This document shows positions 8,852-17,194 of a DNA stretch of 32,889 nt, in pieces (position 1 is the stretch's first letter; every line of letters begins with the position of its first letter). Made by a program: the position numbers and the translations under genes. The DNA lies in the NCBI RefSeq assembly GCF_000735195.1, contig NZ_JPIM01000050.1:1-32889 (forward strand), read 5' to 3'. The stretch is from Chloroflexus sp. MS-G. Its GTDB lineage: Bacteria > Chloroflexota > Chloroflexia > Chloroflexales > Chloroflexaceae. Under the pieces are notes generated by a model that made no database searches, was not told where the DNA came from, and was given only the letters and a program-made list of their open reading frames with translations.

Positions 8852-10765
8852 CTAACCAATGCGCAGACTCACCTCACGCAGGCTATCGGGCTTGCCAACA
8901 ATTGTGAGTTCATCACCGAGACGAAGTCTCGTATATCCATGTGGCACAATGCCTTGCCCATCACGGCTAATTTCAAGGAGCAAGATATCGGCTGGCAAAC
9001 GTAAATCACGTACTAGCCGACCATCAATCTCACGATTCGTTACCGTCATTTGCACCACATCGTAAACCGGATCAGTATGCAACAACAAATTGAGCGACTG
9101 CGGTGCCCGTACTGCCTGTTCAAGAAGGTTTACCATTGCGGTAGCCGGATCAATGATAATTGCACCTAATTCGCGGAACTGCTCACGAAACTCAGATTGA
9201 TTAGGCCGAACAATCAGACGTGGCACACCGAATTGCTCGAACGCGATCTGGCATGCCCGTAGGTTATCCTCATCTTTTTCTAACAGAGCAACGACTGCAT
9301 CGGTAGCACGAGTGATTAATCCGTTCAGCGTGTGCAGACTAATCTCAGGAATGTAGCGCTCATCAACATCCTCGCTTATCAGCCGCTGTACGTGGTCGTA
9401 ATCAGTATCGGCGACACGCACTTGCCAGCCTCGTGCACGTAACTGGCGAGCCAATGCAATCGATTGTTGCTCAATGCCGAGGATGAGCACATCACGCACA
9501 TCCTCGCGAATTCCCGGTTCGGGTAGGTTAGCCTCGCCCAGGCGTTGTATGGCAAAACGCAGGGTAAGCGGCCCGGCAATCTCGTTGAGGACGATTACAG
9601 CGATGATCAATGTCGCAAAGGTATCACCTATCGACGGCAAAAGCAGAGAGGCTTCACGCGCCAGTCCTAATGCAATGCCAGCCTGGGTGATCAATCCTAA
9701 CCAGAATAATGGACGGAACCGTGACGGTTGACCGGCAATTGACAATCCTAATGAACTCCCAATGAAAAGGGACAATGCTCGCACCAAAAAGAGCACAGCA
9801 GCAAATATTAGGGCAGTCAACAGGATGTCGAGCTTGAGACCCAGACCGGTGACAGTGAAGAAGGCAACGTACACCACGGGACTAATATCGTGCAATAATT
9901 CGCCCAGCTCATTACGGTACGGTGAAAAATTCGTGATCAGAAAACTTCCCATTAATGCAACCAGTAATGGCTCAATCATAATCTTGAATGACCAGCTCGT
10001 AGCCGAGACACTCTTGAGCCAGTCCGTCCCAGCAAAGATACCGTAGCCGAGTGTCACAATAGCGGCCAGTTTCCACCAGCGCGACCAGCTCTGCCGGAGT
10101 ACAACACGCAACACCTGGCTGACACCGTAGCCCGCCACTCCTGATAGGATGAGATCGATAAGCAACAGGGCAAGGAAGGAAAGATTGACGCTACTTCCCT
10201 CGACTAAAGCCGTAGCAAACGATGAACTAATCGCAAAGATTACAATGATCGCAACATCCATTGCAATAGTTACACCCAGGATCAGGCGAGTAGCTGGACC
10301 ACGAGCGCGTAGCTCTTTGATCACTGCGATGGTTGAAGGGGGCGAGAGGGCCAACAGAATCGTTGTACCAAGGAGAGCGATGGCGATCTTCTCACCGGTA
10401 CCCAGCCCCTGCGCAAATGGGATAAACTCGAGAAGTACAAACAGACTCGCGCCGATCAGCATCAGGGCGGTAACGATGATCATACCTAGTGACCATAGAA
10501 TGGCGCGTAGACTGCTCATCAGGTCTTTGTAGAACAGTTCATTACCGGCCACAAAGGCGATTACTGCCAGCGCTATCTGATCGATGAAGCGCAGACGCTC
10601 ATCCGCACTTGACGGCAGGAGTTGCAAGCCAAATGAGCCAACCAATACACCGGTAAAGAGATAGCCCGTGATATACGGTAGACGCAGTCGGGCAAACCAC
10701 TGTCCAATACGGTGAGAGGCAAGGCAGATCAGAGCAAAACCGGCCAGATAGATCAGGGTCTGCAA
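8852..10765 (-). CDS. CPA2-family cation:proton antiporter with RCK (TrkA-N/TrkA-C) domains
   Basis: The 637-residue protein has about twelve membrane helices over residues 1-405, resembling KefB/NapA-type antiporters that exchange K+ or Na+ for protons. This is followed by an RCK_N nucleotide-binding domain at about 420-540 (VLILGIEQQSIALARQL) and a TrkA_C ligand-binding domain at about 565-637. In related proteins the RCK domain gates the channel part in response to nucleotides or thiols. The start codon is TTG: AAGGAG lies eight bases before it. An ATG slightly upstream is in another frame and only a few bases from the ribosome-binding site. The 10766-10894 gap leaves open whether it is transcribed with the cofE group. 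Confidence 0.9.
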   Translation of the reverse strand: MQTLIYLAGFALICLASHRIGQWFARLRLPYITGYLFTGVLVGSFGLQLLPSSADERLRFIDQIALAVIAFVAGNELFYKDLMSSLRAILWSLGMIIVTALMLIGASLFVLLEFIPFAQGLGTGEKIAIALLGTTILLALSPPSTIAVIKELRARGPATRLILGVTIAMDVAIIVIFAISSSFATALVEGSSVNLSFLALLLIDLILSGVAGYGVSQVLRVVLRQSWSRWWKLAAIVTLGYGIFAGTDWLKSVSATSWSFKIMIEPLLVALMGSFLITNFSPYRNELGELLHDISPVVYVAFFTVTGLGLKLDILLTALIFAAVLFLVRALSLFIGSSLGLSIAGQPSRFRPLFWLGLITQAGIALGLAREASLLLPSIGDTFATLIIAVIVLNEIAGPLTLRFAIQRLGEANLPEPGIREDVRDVLILGIEQQSIALARQLRARGWQVRVADTDYDHVQRLISEDVDERYIPEISLHTLNGLITRATDAVVALLEKDEDNLRACQIAFEQFGVPRLIVRPNQSEFREQFRELGAIIIDPATAMVNLLEQAVRAPQSLNLLLHTDPVYDVVQMTVTNREIDGRLVRDLRLPADILLLEISRDGQGIVPHGYTRLRLGDELTIVGKPDSLREVSLRIG

Positions 10766-10894
10766 TACATTAACTCCTTACAATTAATTAGAAAAGATTA
10801 GACGTGTCATACTGAACAGATGAACCGGCTGGTACTATTGCTGTCTTGCCCAGACCATCAAGCGAACAAGGAAGTGGCAAAATAAACCAATGGG

Positions 10895-11497
10895 TTATAA
10901 CCACTGCACAACCAGTTCGTCCAATGATCGGCGTGGACGACGTTTTGGTTCCTGCGCCAGATAGCCAATCGGGATCAATGCCTGCGGGTGTAAATCGGCG
11001 GCCAAACCGAGGGCCGTACGCACTGCTGCCGGAGCAAACAAAGGGGCGCACATCCAACCCGCTGCTAGGCCGAGGGCAAACGCCGCCAGTAACATATTCT
11101 GCACTGCACAACCCAAGCTCTGGATCGCCATTGTCGTCTCGGCAGCCTGGCGTTCGGCGTCAGGGTAAACATCAAGGTCGTTGAGGTAAAGACAGGGAAT
11201 GATGATCACTGGCGCATTCAGCACCCGTGCCTGCGAGCGTTGCAAGCGCTGTTCGATAGTTGCCGGATCGTGCCCATCGAGGGCAAGGTGATAACGCCAG
11301 GTCTCAGCCATTGCCGCTGCCAACGTCGCCTTGCGTTCGTGGGATTCCACTACGACGAATCGCCATGGCTGACGCCCGTGCGGTGATGGCGCCCAACTGG
11401 CTGCCCACAAAATCTGCTCAATCGCCTCACGTGGTGGTGGATCGGGTCGGAAAGCACGTACCGTGCGCCGATTCTGAACAAGGGTAAAGAAATCCAT
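10895..11497 (-). CDS. FMN-dependent nitroreductase, FbiB C-terminal-domain-like (putative dehydro-F420-0 reductase)
   Basis: The roughly 200-residue protein has the nitroreductase fold pattern: RRTVRAF near the N-terminus for FMN phosphate binding, the WAPSPHGRQPWRF segment, and a C-terminal IGYLAQEP motif followed by a basic RRPRRSLDELV tail. It resembles the C-terminal half of actinobacterial FbiB, which reduces dehydro-F420-0. The preceding gene is cofE, equivalent to the N-terminal half of FbiB, so the two look like a split FbiB. The ATG at 11497 is chosen; an in-frame TTG at 11506 would overlap the cofE stop by four bases. Neither has a strong ribosome-binding site, which suggests translational coupling. 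A generic nitroreductase is the alternative. Confidence 0.75.
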   Translation of the reverse strand: MDFFTLVQNRRTVRAFRPDPPPREAIEQILWAASWAPSPHGRQPWRFVVVESHERKATLAAAMAETWRYHLALDGHDPATIEQRLQRSQARVLNAPVIIIPCLYLNDLDVYPDAERQAAETTMAIQSLGCAVQNMLLAAFALGLAAGWMCAPLFAPAAVRTALGLAADLHPQALIPIGYLAQEPKRRPRRSLDELVVQWL

Positions 11498-11502
11498 AAC
11501 GC

Positions 11503-12258
11503 TCAACGGAAGAGATCAAAGCGCGGATCACGGATCAACTGTCGGGCATTAGCCGTTGTACTGGGCTGATACCGATACCCACGCACCAACGCTGCCGGTA
11601 CGCGATCAATTTTACCCATCACCAGCTCGGCAGCAGCAGCCAGTTCATCGGCAACTGCGATCAATGTCGCCTGCATCGTGTAGCCATACGGGTCGGTAAT
11701 CCCGGCAAAATCGTGCAGCGGCATCATACCGGCTACACCAATCGCCACATTCACCTGCCCTTCACGCCAGGGCCGACCAAAGGTATCGGTGATAATCACC
11801 GGCGGCGCGTAGCTGTAGCGGTCGGCAAGCCCCTGACGTATTGCCGCAGCACTCGCATCAGGGTCGAGTGGCAACAACGTTAGCCGTCGGCCACCATCGA
11901 CATTCGACTCATCCACGCCGCTATTCGCGCAAACAAAGCCGTGATGGGTTTCGGTAATCAACACCCCATTTGCCATCTTCACGATCCGCTTCGCCTCACG
12001 CAACACAACCTCCTGGTAGTGAGCATCTTTCTTTGCAGTTCGGGCAATCTCATAGGCAAACGGCGACGGCTCAACCGTCGCCGGATCGATCAGACGACCT
12101 TCAGCCTTCGAGACGATCTTTTGCGTCACAACCAGAATATCGCCTGTTTCCAGCCCACCGGCAGCATCAATTGCTGTGGCAAGGATCGCCACCAGGTCAT
12201 CGCCAGGTCGTACTTCACCAATACCGTGCAACGGCAGGATGCGAATTTCGCCTTGCAT
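11503..12258 (-). CDS. cofE: Coenzyme F420-0:L-glutamate ligase
   Basis: The 251-residue enzyme adds glutamate residues to F420-0 with GTP, the polyglutamylation step of F420 synthesis. CofE family segments are clear: VVTQKIVSKAEGR near residue 45, HGFVCANSGVDESNV in the middle, and TDTFGRPWREGQVNVAIG, which holds metal- and GTP-binding residues. Length fits the single-domain archaeal-type CofE rather than the fused FbiB. It starts six bases after the mtnP stop and runs directly into the nitroreductase gene, so all three are probably cotranscribed. Other F420 genes (cofC, cofD, cofG, cofH) are not in the window. Confidence 0.92.
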   Translation of the reverse strand: MQGEIRILPLHGIGEVRPGDDLVAILATAIDAAGGLETGDILVVTQKIVSKAEGRLIDPATVEPSPFAYEIARTAKKDAHYQEVVLREAKRIVKMANGVLITETHHGFVCANSGVDESNVDGGRRLTLLPLDPDASAAAIRQGLADRYSYAPPVIITDTFGRPWREGQVNVAIGVAGMMPLHDFAGITDPYGYTMQATLIAVADELAAAAELVMGKIDRVPAALVRGYRYQPSTTANARQLIRDPRFDLFR

Positions 12259-12264
12259 ACGACC

Positions 12265-13131
12265 TCACGACCAATAGCGACCGGCAATCGGCGCCAGCCG
12301 CTCTTTAACTGCTGCCGGAATGTAATCGGGGTGAGTGACAATTGCATGACGCAGCGCATCGTGAGCCGGACTGGTAAAGGTGTCGTCGATCTGAGCAACA
12401 GCCTGCCGCACAATCTGTTGGGCGAGGGTCACATTCGTGCTCAACACCCTGATCACCTGTTCGGCGGTAACCGCATCATGTTCAGGATGCCAGACATCGT
12501 AATCGGTAACCATCGCCAGTATCGCATAGGCAATCTCGGCCTCGCGGGCTAGCTTCGCTTCGGGCAATGCGGTCATGCCGATCAAACTATGACCACGGCG
12601 CCGGTTCTCTTCACTCTCAGCTTTAGTCGAGAACTGCGGCCCCTCCATCACGACCAGCGTGCCACCGTGATGCACGGTAGCACCGACGACTTGCGCCGCA
12701 TGCAAAAGAATGTTGCTCAAGTTGGGGCAGAACGGTCGATCAAACGCGACGTGGGCAACGACCCCACCCTCGAAGAACGTTGCCGGGCGAATCCCTTTGG
12801 TACGATCAAAAATCTGATCGGGGATGACGGCATGACCCGGCGCATAATCTTCGCGCAGTGAACCAACTGCACTGACCGAGATCAGTGCCCGTACTCCCAA
12901 CAGCTTAAAGGCGTAGATATTGGCCCGCGCCGGCACTTCACTCGGATTAAGCCGATGCCCGCGCCCATGGCGGGGCAAGAACGCCACTCGTCGCCCCTCT
13001 AGCTCACCAATGATAAACGCATCGCTGGGATCACCGAATGGTGTACTCAGGCGCACCTCTTCGGGATTCTTCAATTCAGGCATTGCATACAGACCGCTGC
13101 CACCAATGATACCAATCATTGCACTGCTCAT
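12265..13131 (-). CDS. mtnP: S-methyl-5'-thioadenosine phosphorylase
   Basis: This enzyme cleaves methylthioadenosine to adenine and methylthioribose 1-phosphate, in methionine salvage and polyamine by-product recycling. The 288-residue protein has the phosphate-binding IGIIGGSGLY start, PRHGRGHRLNPSEVPARAN, SAVGSLREDYAPG, VVMEGPQFST, MTALPEAKLAREAE and the TDYDVWH motif, all characteristic of MTAP. The ATG at 13131 is preferred to one at 13137 because AAGGAG lies seven bases upstream of the former and only one base from the latter. It heads the mtnP-cofE-nitroreductase group. Pairing with F420 genes probably reflects shared transcription rather than a shared pathway. Confidence 0.93.
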   Translation of the reverse strand: MSSAMIGIIGGSGLYAMPELKNPEEVRLSTPFGDPSDAFIIGELEGRRVAFLPRHGRGHRLNPSEVPARANIYAFKLLGVRALISVSAVGSLREDYAPGHAVIPDQIFDRTKGIRPATFFEGGVVAHVAFDRPFCPNLSNILLHAAQVVGATVHHGGTLVVMEGPQFSTKAESEENRRRGHSLIGMTALPEAKLAREAEIAYAILAMVTDYDVWHPEHDAVTAEQVIRVLSTNVTLAQQIVRQAVAQIDDTFTSPAHDALRHAIVTHPDYIPAAVKERLAPIAGRYWS

Positions 13132-13513
13132 GAGCATGCTCCTTTGCTCAGAAGACTACGCCGTAGAGCAGTATACCGCAGGTAGTGAGGGTGGGGCAAC
13201 CCGCCGGTGCGGGGTGCGAGGGGCCATCCGGCAGCAGCAGGGTATGTATCGGCCTGTAGCTTGCCATGACTTGCATAACATGAGCCAGCGGGCCGCACGT
13301 AGAGCCCCGAATAATCGTCTCACAGTACGGCGGATGAACCTGATAGATGTACGGGCACAGCGCTGCTGTGCCCCAACCGAATCTTCTTCTGCGACAGGGT
13401 ATTCTGAATATGCTTACAGGGTATCAGAGCGTGTTGAGACCTTTGCTTAGCAACGGGCACTGAGTCTAATGTACAAGAGCCATCGCTATCTACGTTCAAA
13501 AGGATCAACCGCA
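13132..13513. other. Divergent intergenic region with repeat copy 2
   Basis: This 382-bp gap separates the divergent mtnP and NTPase genes. It should hold both promoters, but I cannot define hexamers with confidence. The right part, 13300-13418, is the second copy of the dispersed repeat. The left part is GC-rich with no recognised structure or gene. Confidence 0.6.
13300..13418. repeat. MITE-like dispersed repeat, copy 2
   Basis: The sequence from GTCTCACAGTAC at 13318 through GCGACAGGGTATTC near 13404 matches copy 1 at 162-250 in the same orientation, with scattered substitutions. The left edge keeps TAGAGCC, but the right inverted repeat is degraded (TATGCTTACAGG). This copy therefore looks older or decayed. 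It lies about 95 bp before the interrupted NTPase gene. Confidence 0.65.
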
Positions 13514-14575
13514 ATGTCCAACCCATTCTACTACGGCGGTCGGGTCGAACCGGATCAGTTTGTCGGCAGGCAGAGCGAATTGCGCCGTATCTTCACTGCA
13601 CTGGAGGTTGCTCATACCGGGCAAATGCAGAGTGTGTCGGTCGTTGGGCCGCGACGCATCGGCAAATCCTCGCTGTTGTGGTACGTGACTCAGCGCGACA
13701 GCGCCTTCTTACAGAACGCCGCACGGTACCGTTTTGTGTACCTCGATCTGCAAGATGCCCGTTGCCACACGCTGCAAGGATTGCTCGGCCAGATAACCAC
13801 TGAATTGGGCATACGCGGGAAGATTGGACAGCTATCGCTGGTGACCTTTCAGGACGCGATCATAGCGTTAAAACAACAAGGCATCTTGCCCGTGATCTGT
13901 CTCGACGAGTTTGAAGAGCTGGTCGAACGACAAACAGCATTTCCCGGTGATGTTTACGATTCCTGGCGATCATTGATGAACCAGCATGCGCTGGCCTTTA
14001 TCACCGCCTCGAAGACGCCGTTACCCGCTCTGGCATAGGCAGGCAAATACACATCGCCGTTCTTCAATGTGTTCACATCTATTCCGTTGGGGGAGTTCAC
14101 CGACAGCGAAGCGCGCCAATTGATTGCACGCGGTGCACATTGCGACCATCCCTTCACACCGCAAGAACAAGAGAAGCTCCTACGGCTGGCCGGCAGGCAT
14201 CCCTACAAACTGCAACTGGCAGGAAGTTTGCTCTATATTGCCAAAGCTCAGGGCAAACCCGTGCACTGGTCACGCCTGCAGCGAGATTTTTACCATCAAT
14301 GCGAACAGGTAGGACTGGCGAAACCCTGGCGGAAAACAATAGGCGTGCGTCTTGCCGCTGCCATATCCTGGCTGGTCGTCACGCCTGCTACCTGGCTGGG
14401 ACGCGCCATGCTGGAAGGGGTGCTGCGCCTGAAGAAGGACGACGTGAGCCAGAGCACCGTCTGGATGTTTGGCGCGGGTCTGCTCATCGTGATGATTGCG
14501 CTGCTCTTTGGTTCGATCACGATCAACCTCGACGAGATATTGAAATTGATCGAGCGTATTCGCGGAAATCCGTAG
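13514..14575 (+). pseudogene. P-loop (AAA/STAND-like) NTPase with C-terminal membrane helix, interrupted by an in-frame amber codon
   Basis: The reading frame runs 353 codons but is cut by a TAG at 14036-14038 (codon 175). The frame continues without shift on both sides, reading LPALA-stop-AGKYTSPFF, so a single CAG-to-TAG change would explain it. The N-terminal part has FVGRQSELRRIF followed by Walker A GPRRIGKS at codons 45-52 and Walker B VICLDEFEE, typical of AAA/STAND-type ATPases. The part after the stop contains the helical lid-like region and a hydrophobic helix (TVWMFGAGLLIVMIALLFG) near the C-terminus. A ribosome-binding site AAAAGGA precedes the ATG at 13514. The next gene starts 28 bp downstream and is a related membrane NTPase. 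It is either a recent pseudogene, two separate polypeptides, or a sequencing error. Confidence 0.75.
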
Positions 14576-14603
14576 TCCTGTTACCCGGCGGAGACATGCA
14601 CCA

Positions 14604-16982
14604 ATGCCCGACACCCTGCGCTTTCCCCACGACCTGCTACGCTTGCTATACTGGATGTACTTCAAACCGCTTACCCTGCGAGCGTATGCGCAGCGCATCG
14701 CCCCAGAGCTTGATGAAGATCTCAAGCTCTGGGAACTGTCGGATGAGCAGCGCACCGATCCACAGGTGCGTCATCTGCTCCGGTTGTCATTAACGCTGAT
14801 CTGCGGTACGCCGCTGGTGATAGTGCCCTTCATCGGCGCTGTTATCAATTGGCTGGCTGAATCCGGTGTTCCTGACATTGCGTTTCGCCGGATACCGGCG
14901 ATGGTGGCGATGCTCGGCTGGACTATTGGGGATCTCATCGGTTTCTGGCTACGTTGGAAAAGGCTCAGATCACTCGTGAACCTGGCAAGTTGGGGAATAG
15001 CTATGTACTTGTATATGTACTTGTACTTGCTTATCTCACTCGTTTCCCCAGATATTTACGGCATCTTTTTTATTCTGGCGTTCGGCGTGGCGGGCGGCGT
15101 GGCGGGCGGCGTGGCGTTCGGCGTGGCGGGCGGCGTGGCGTTCGGCGTGGCGTTCGGCGTGGCGTTCGGCGTGGCGGGCGGCGTGGCGTTCGGCGTGGCG
15201 TTCGGCGTGGCGGGCGGCGTGGCGTTCGGCGTGGCGTTCGGCGTGGCGGGCGGCGTGGCGGGCGGCGTGGCGTGGACAATCGCTTTTCTCTTGTTTTACT
15301 TTCGCCTGCCCTTCTATCTCATTGAACTGCCCTGGAACCTGATCGTCGGACGGTGGGCCGAATCCGCTCCGCCGGAAGAAGCCACCCGTCGCTTTCGTCT
15401 GATACCACTTTACTGGGATGAAGTCATCTGGTTGCCGCTGTGGGGGCTGGATCACACCCTGGTTGAAATCGGCAAGAAAGACCGTCGCCTTGCCCGAACC
15501 CTGATCGCCGAGGTTGCACAATCGTTTCGCCAGGGTTGGGCAGCGCGCAATGCGCTGATCGAACTGACGATCTACGATCTTGAGCGAGTAGCGGATGTAC
15601 AGACCATTGCCAGCGTTGCCGAACAACTGACCTGGCTGCCACTCGATATACCGGCGGAACTGGAAACGGTGCTACCACCTATCCGGGAAATTGCCCAATA
15701 TGTGCAGGCTGCCCTGGAGAGCGACACCCTCTACAACAAACAGCAACAGATGCGTGACGCCTACGAGCGAACGCAGCGCGTGCGTGCCGGACTGGCGCTG
15801 CATAAGGATCGGCGCATCGCAGTGCAGTTCGGGCGCATCCTGGAACGCTGGGAAGCGATCCTGTTTCAGCAACTGGTTGAGTTGAAAGATCGTGAGAGCA
15901 TCCCGAATGTGTATGTGGTAGGAAATCCACTTGCGACCAATAGCAAGGTATTCAAGGGTCGGCATGATCTCTTCTTGGCGCTCGAACGCGAACTGGCAAC
16001 CGCAGCCGAACAACGGCCCGCCCTGCTGCTCGTTGGCGGGAGACGCTGCGGCAAGACGTCGACGATAAAGCAACTGCCGGTTCGTCTCGGACCGCGCCTC
16101 ATTCCGGTAGAGGTTGATATGCATGATGCGGTCAATGCCGAAGGCGCAAGCGGATTGCTGTTTAACCTGGCGAAGCAGATCAGGGAGAACGCCTTGACCC
16201 ACCGGCGCCTCAAACTGCCAGAATTGACCCGTGATGCATTAGCAGTTGATCCATACCCGATATTCGGCGAGTGGCTGTCGCAGGTTGAGGCTGCGCTGGG
16301 TGAACGCTGGATCTTGCTCTGCCTGGACGAATATGAGCGGTTACAAGAGATGCTAGATGACGGCCGCATTGACCGACGTATCTTCGGCTACTTACGCCAT
16401 ATCATTCAGCATCACCCGCAGATAACCATCCTGCTGAGCGGTTCGCATACGCTGACCGATTTACCACCGATGTGGAGCGACTACTTCATCAACGTGCGCA
16501 CGCTCAAAATCGGTCACCTGAAAGAAGACGAGGCCCGTGAACTGATCGTTCATCCGATAGAAGACTTCCCCCTCACCTATGATGATGATGCTGTCGCACA
16601 TATTATCAAGGTGACCGATTGCCATCCCTATTTCGTCCAGGTTACCTGCCGCGATCTGGTGCATATGCTCAACGAGCAGAACCGTACCCATGCCACACTC
16701 GCCGATGTCGAACGAGCCTTCGCAAGTGTCCTAACCTCCGCTGGCGGGCACTTCACTGAACTATGGCACGGACCCGACACCAACGACGCACAACGGGCCG
16801 TGATGCGTGCGATTGCACTGGGACGGGATGTGAAATGGGTTGGTGATCCAGAGGCGGTGAACGTTGCCCTGCAGCGGTTAGTGCGGCGCGATATTCTCAC
16901 CAAAACTGCCAACGGCTACCGCTTCCGAGTTGAGCTAGTGCAACGCTGGATAAAACAGAGGGTTACGGAAGGGGAGAGATAG
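14604..16982 (+). CDS. Membrane-anchored P-loop NTPase with GVA(G/F) tandem-repeat membrane segment
   Basis: I do not recognise this 792-residue protein as a named family member. Residues 60-160 hold several hydrophobic helices. Residues 161-224 are sixteen four-residue repeats, Gly-Val-Ala-(Gly or Phe), ending in Trp and running into another helix. A charged, helical linker spans about 260-450. An NTPase domain follows with Walker [10 protein letters not shown] at 478-486 and Walker B LLCLDEYE, with Asp575 and Glu576. [15 protein letters not shown], just before Walker A, resembles the entry segment of the upstream NTPase. The C-terminus (about 710-792) looks like a winged-helix domain. The cytosolic NTPase would be tethered to a membrane helix bundle. 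It starts 28 bp after the interrupted NTPase gene, so the two were probably an operon. The role is unknown; signalling or conflict STAND proteins are one possibility. Confidence 0.75.
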   Translation: MPDTLRFPHDLLRLLYWMYFKPLTLRAYAQRIAPELDEDLKLWELSDEQRTDPQVRHLLRLSLTLICGTPLVIVPFIGAVINWLAESGVPDIAFRRIPAMVAMLGWTIGDLIGFWLRWKRLRSLVNLASWGIAMYLYMYLYLLISLVSPDIYGIFFILAFGVAGGVAGGVAFGVAGGVAFGVAFGVAFGVAGGVAFGVAFGVAGGVAFGVAFGVAGGVAGGVAWTIAFLLFYFRLPFYLIELPWNLIVGRWAESAPPEEATRRFRLIPLYWDEVIWLPLWGLDHTLVEIGKKDRRLARTLIAEVAQSFRQGWAARNALIELTIYDLERVADVQTIASVAEQLTWLPLDIPAELETVLPPIREIAQYVQAALESDTLYNKQQQMRDAYERTQRVRAGLALHKDRRIAVQFGRILERWEAILFQQLVELKDRESIPNVYVVGNPLATNSKVFKGRHDLFLALERELATAAEQRPALLLVGGRRCGKTSTIKQLPVRLGPRLIPVEVDMHDAVNAEGASGLLFNLAKQIRENALTHRRLKLPELTRDALAVDPYPIFGEWLSQVEAALGERWILLCLDEYERLQEMLDDGRIDRRIFGYLRHIIQHHPQITILLSGSHTLTDLPPMWSDYFINVRTLKIGHLKEDEARELIVHPIEDFPLTYDDDAVAHIIKVTDCHPYFVQVTCRDLVHMLNEQNRTHATLADVERAFASVLTSAGGHFTELWHGPDTNDAQRAVMRAIALGRDVKWVGDPEAVNVALQRLVRRDILTKTANGYRFRVELVQRWIKQRVTEGER
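15084..15275 (+). repeat. Sixteen exact 12-bp tandem units (GGCGTGGCG + GGC/TTC)
   Basis: The array is 192 bp long and in frame with the membrane NTPase gene. Units differ only in the last codon: GGC (Gly), TTC (Phe) or, in the final unit, TGG (Trp). The order is G G F G F F F G F F G F F G G W, with a recurring F-F-G triplet of 36 bp. There are no other substitutions, implying recent expansion or homogenisation by slippage or recombination. Changes of whole units keep the frame and alter the membrane segment by four residues each. Confidence 0.95.
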
Positions 16983-17194
16983 TGGGTATCAACGTTTTCA
17001 ATGCGTAGCATAACCTGCTGAAACCCCGCCTTCAGCAAACCATGGTTCACGCTAACCCAACAATGGGCGCCATCCAGGGTGTAGTGCGGCAGCAACTGCT
17101 CTGCCATACGCTCTGCCCGTTGCCCCTTGTGGCACGCCTTTGCCCCTCAGCAACAACAACAAAGCGCTGGCAGCAGGTGCAGGGTACAAACACC

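Noticed and set aside
10768..10770. ATG as the antiporter start
   Set aside because: It is out of frame with the antiporter and too close to the AAGGAG site; the in-frame TTG at 10765 has normal spacing.
14036..14038. Stop-codon reassignment to explain the internal TAG
   Set aside because: Other genes here end normally with TAG (for example the transporter at 26305-26307), and no other internal TAG is seen.
15084..15275. CRISPR-like or satellite array
   Set aside because: Units are 12 bp, contiguous, without spacers, and in frame with a coding gene; this is a coding tandem repeat.
15036..15626. Minus-strand open frame over the tandem array (Arg-His-Ala repeats)
   Set aside because: It is a by-product of the 12-bp repeat lacking stops in several frames; it has no ribosome-binding site support or family resemblance.
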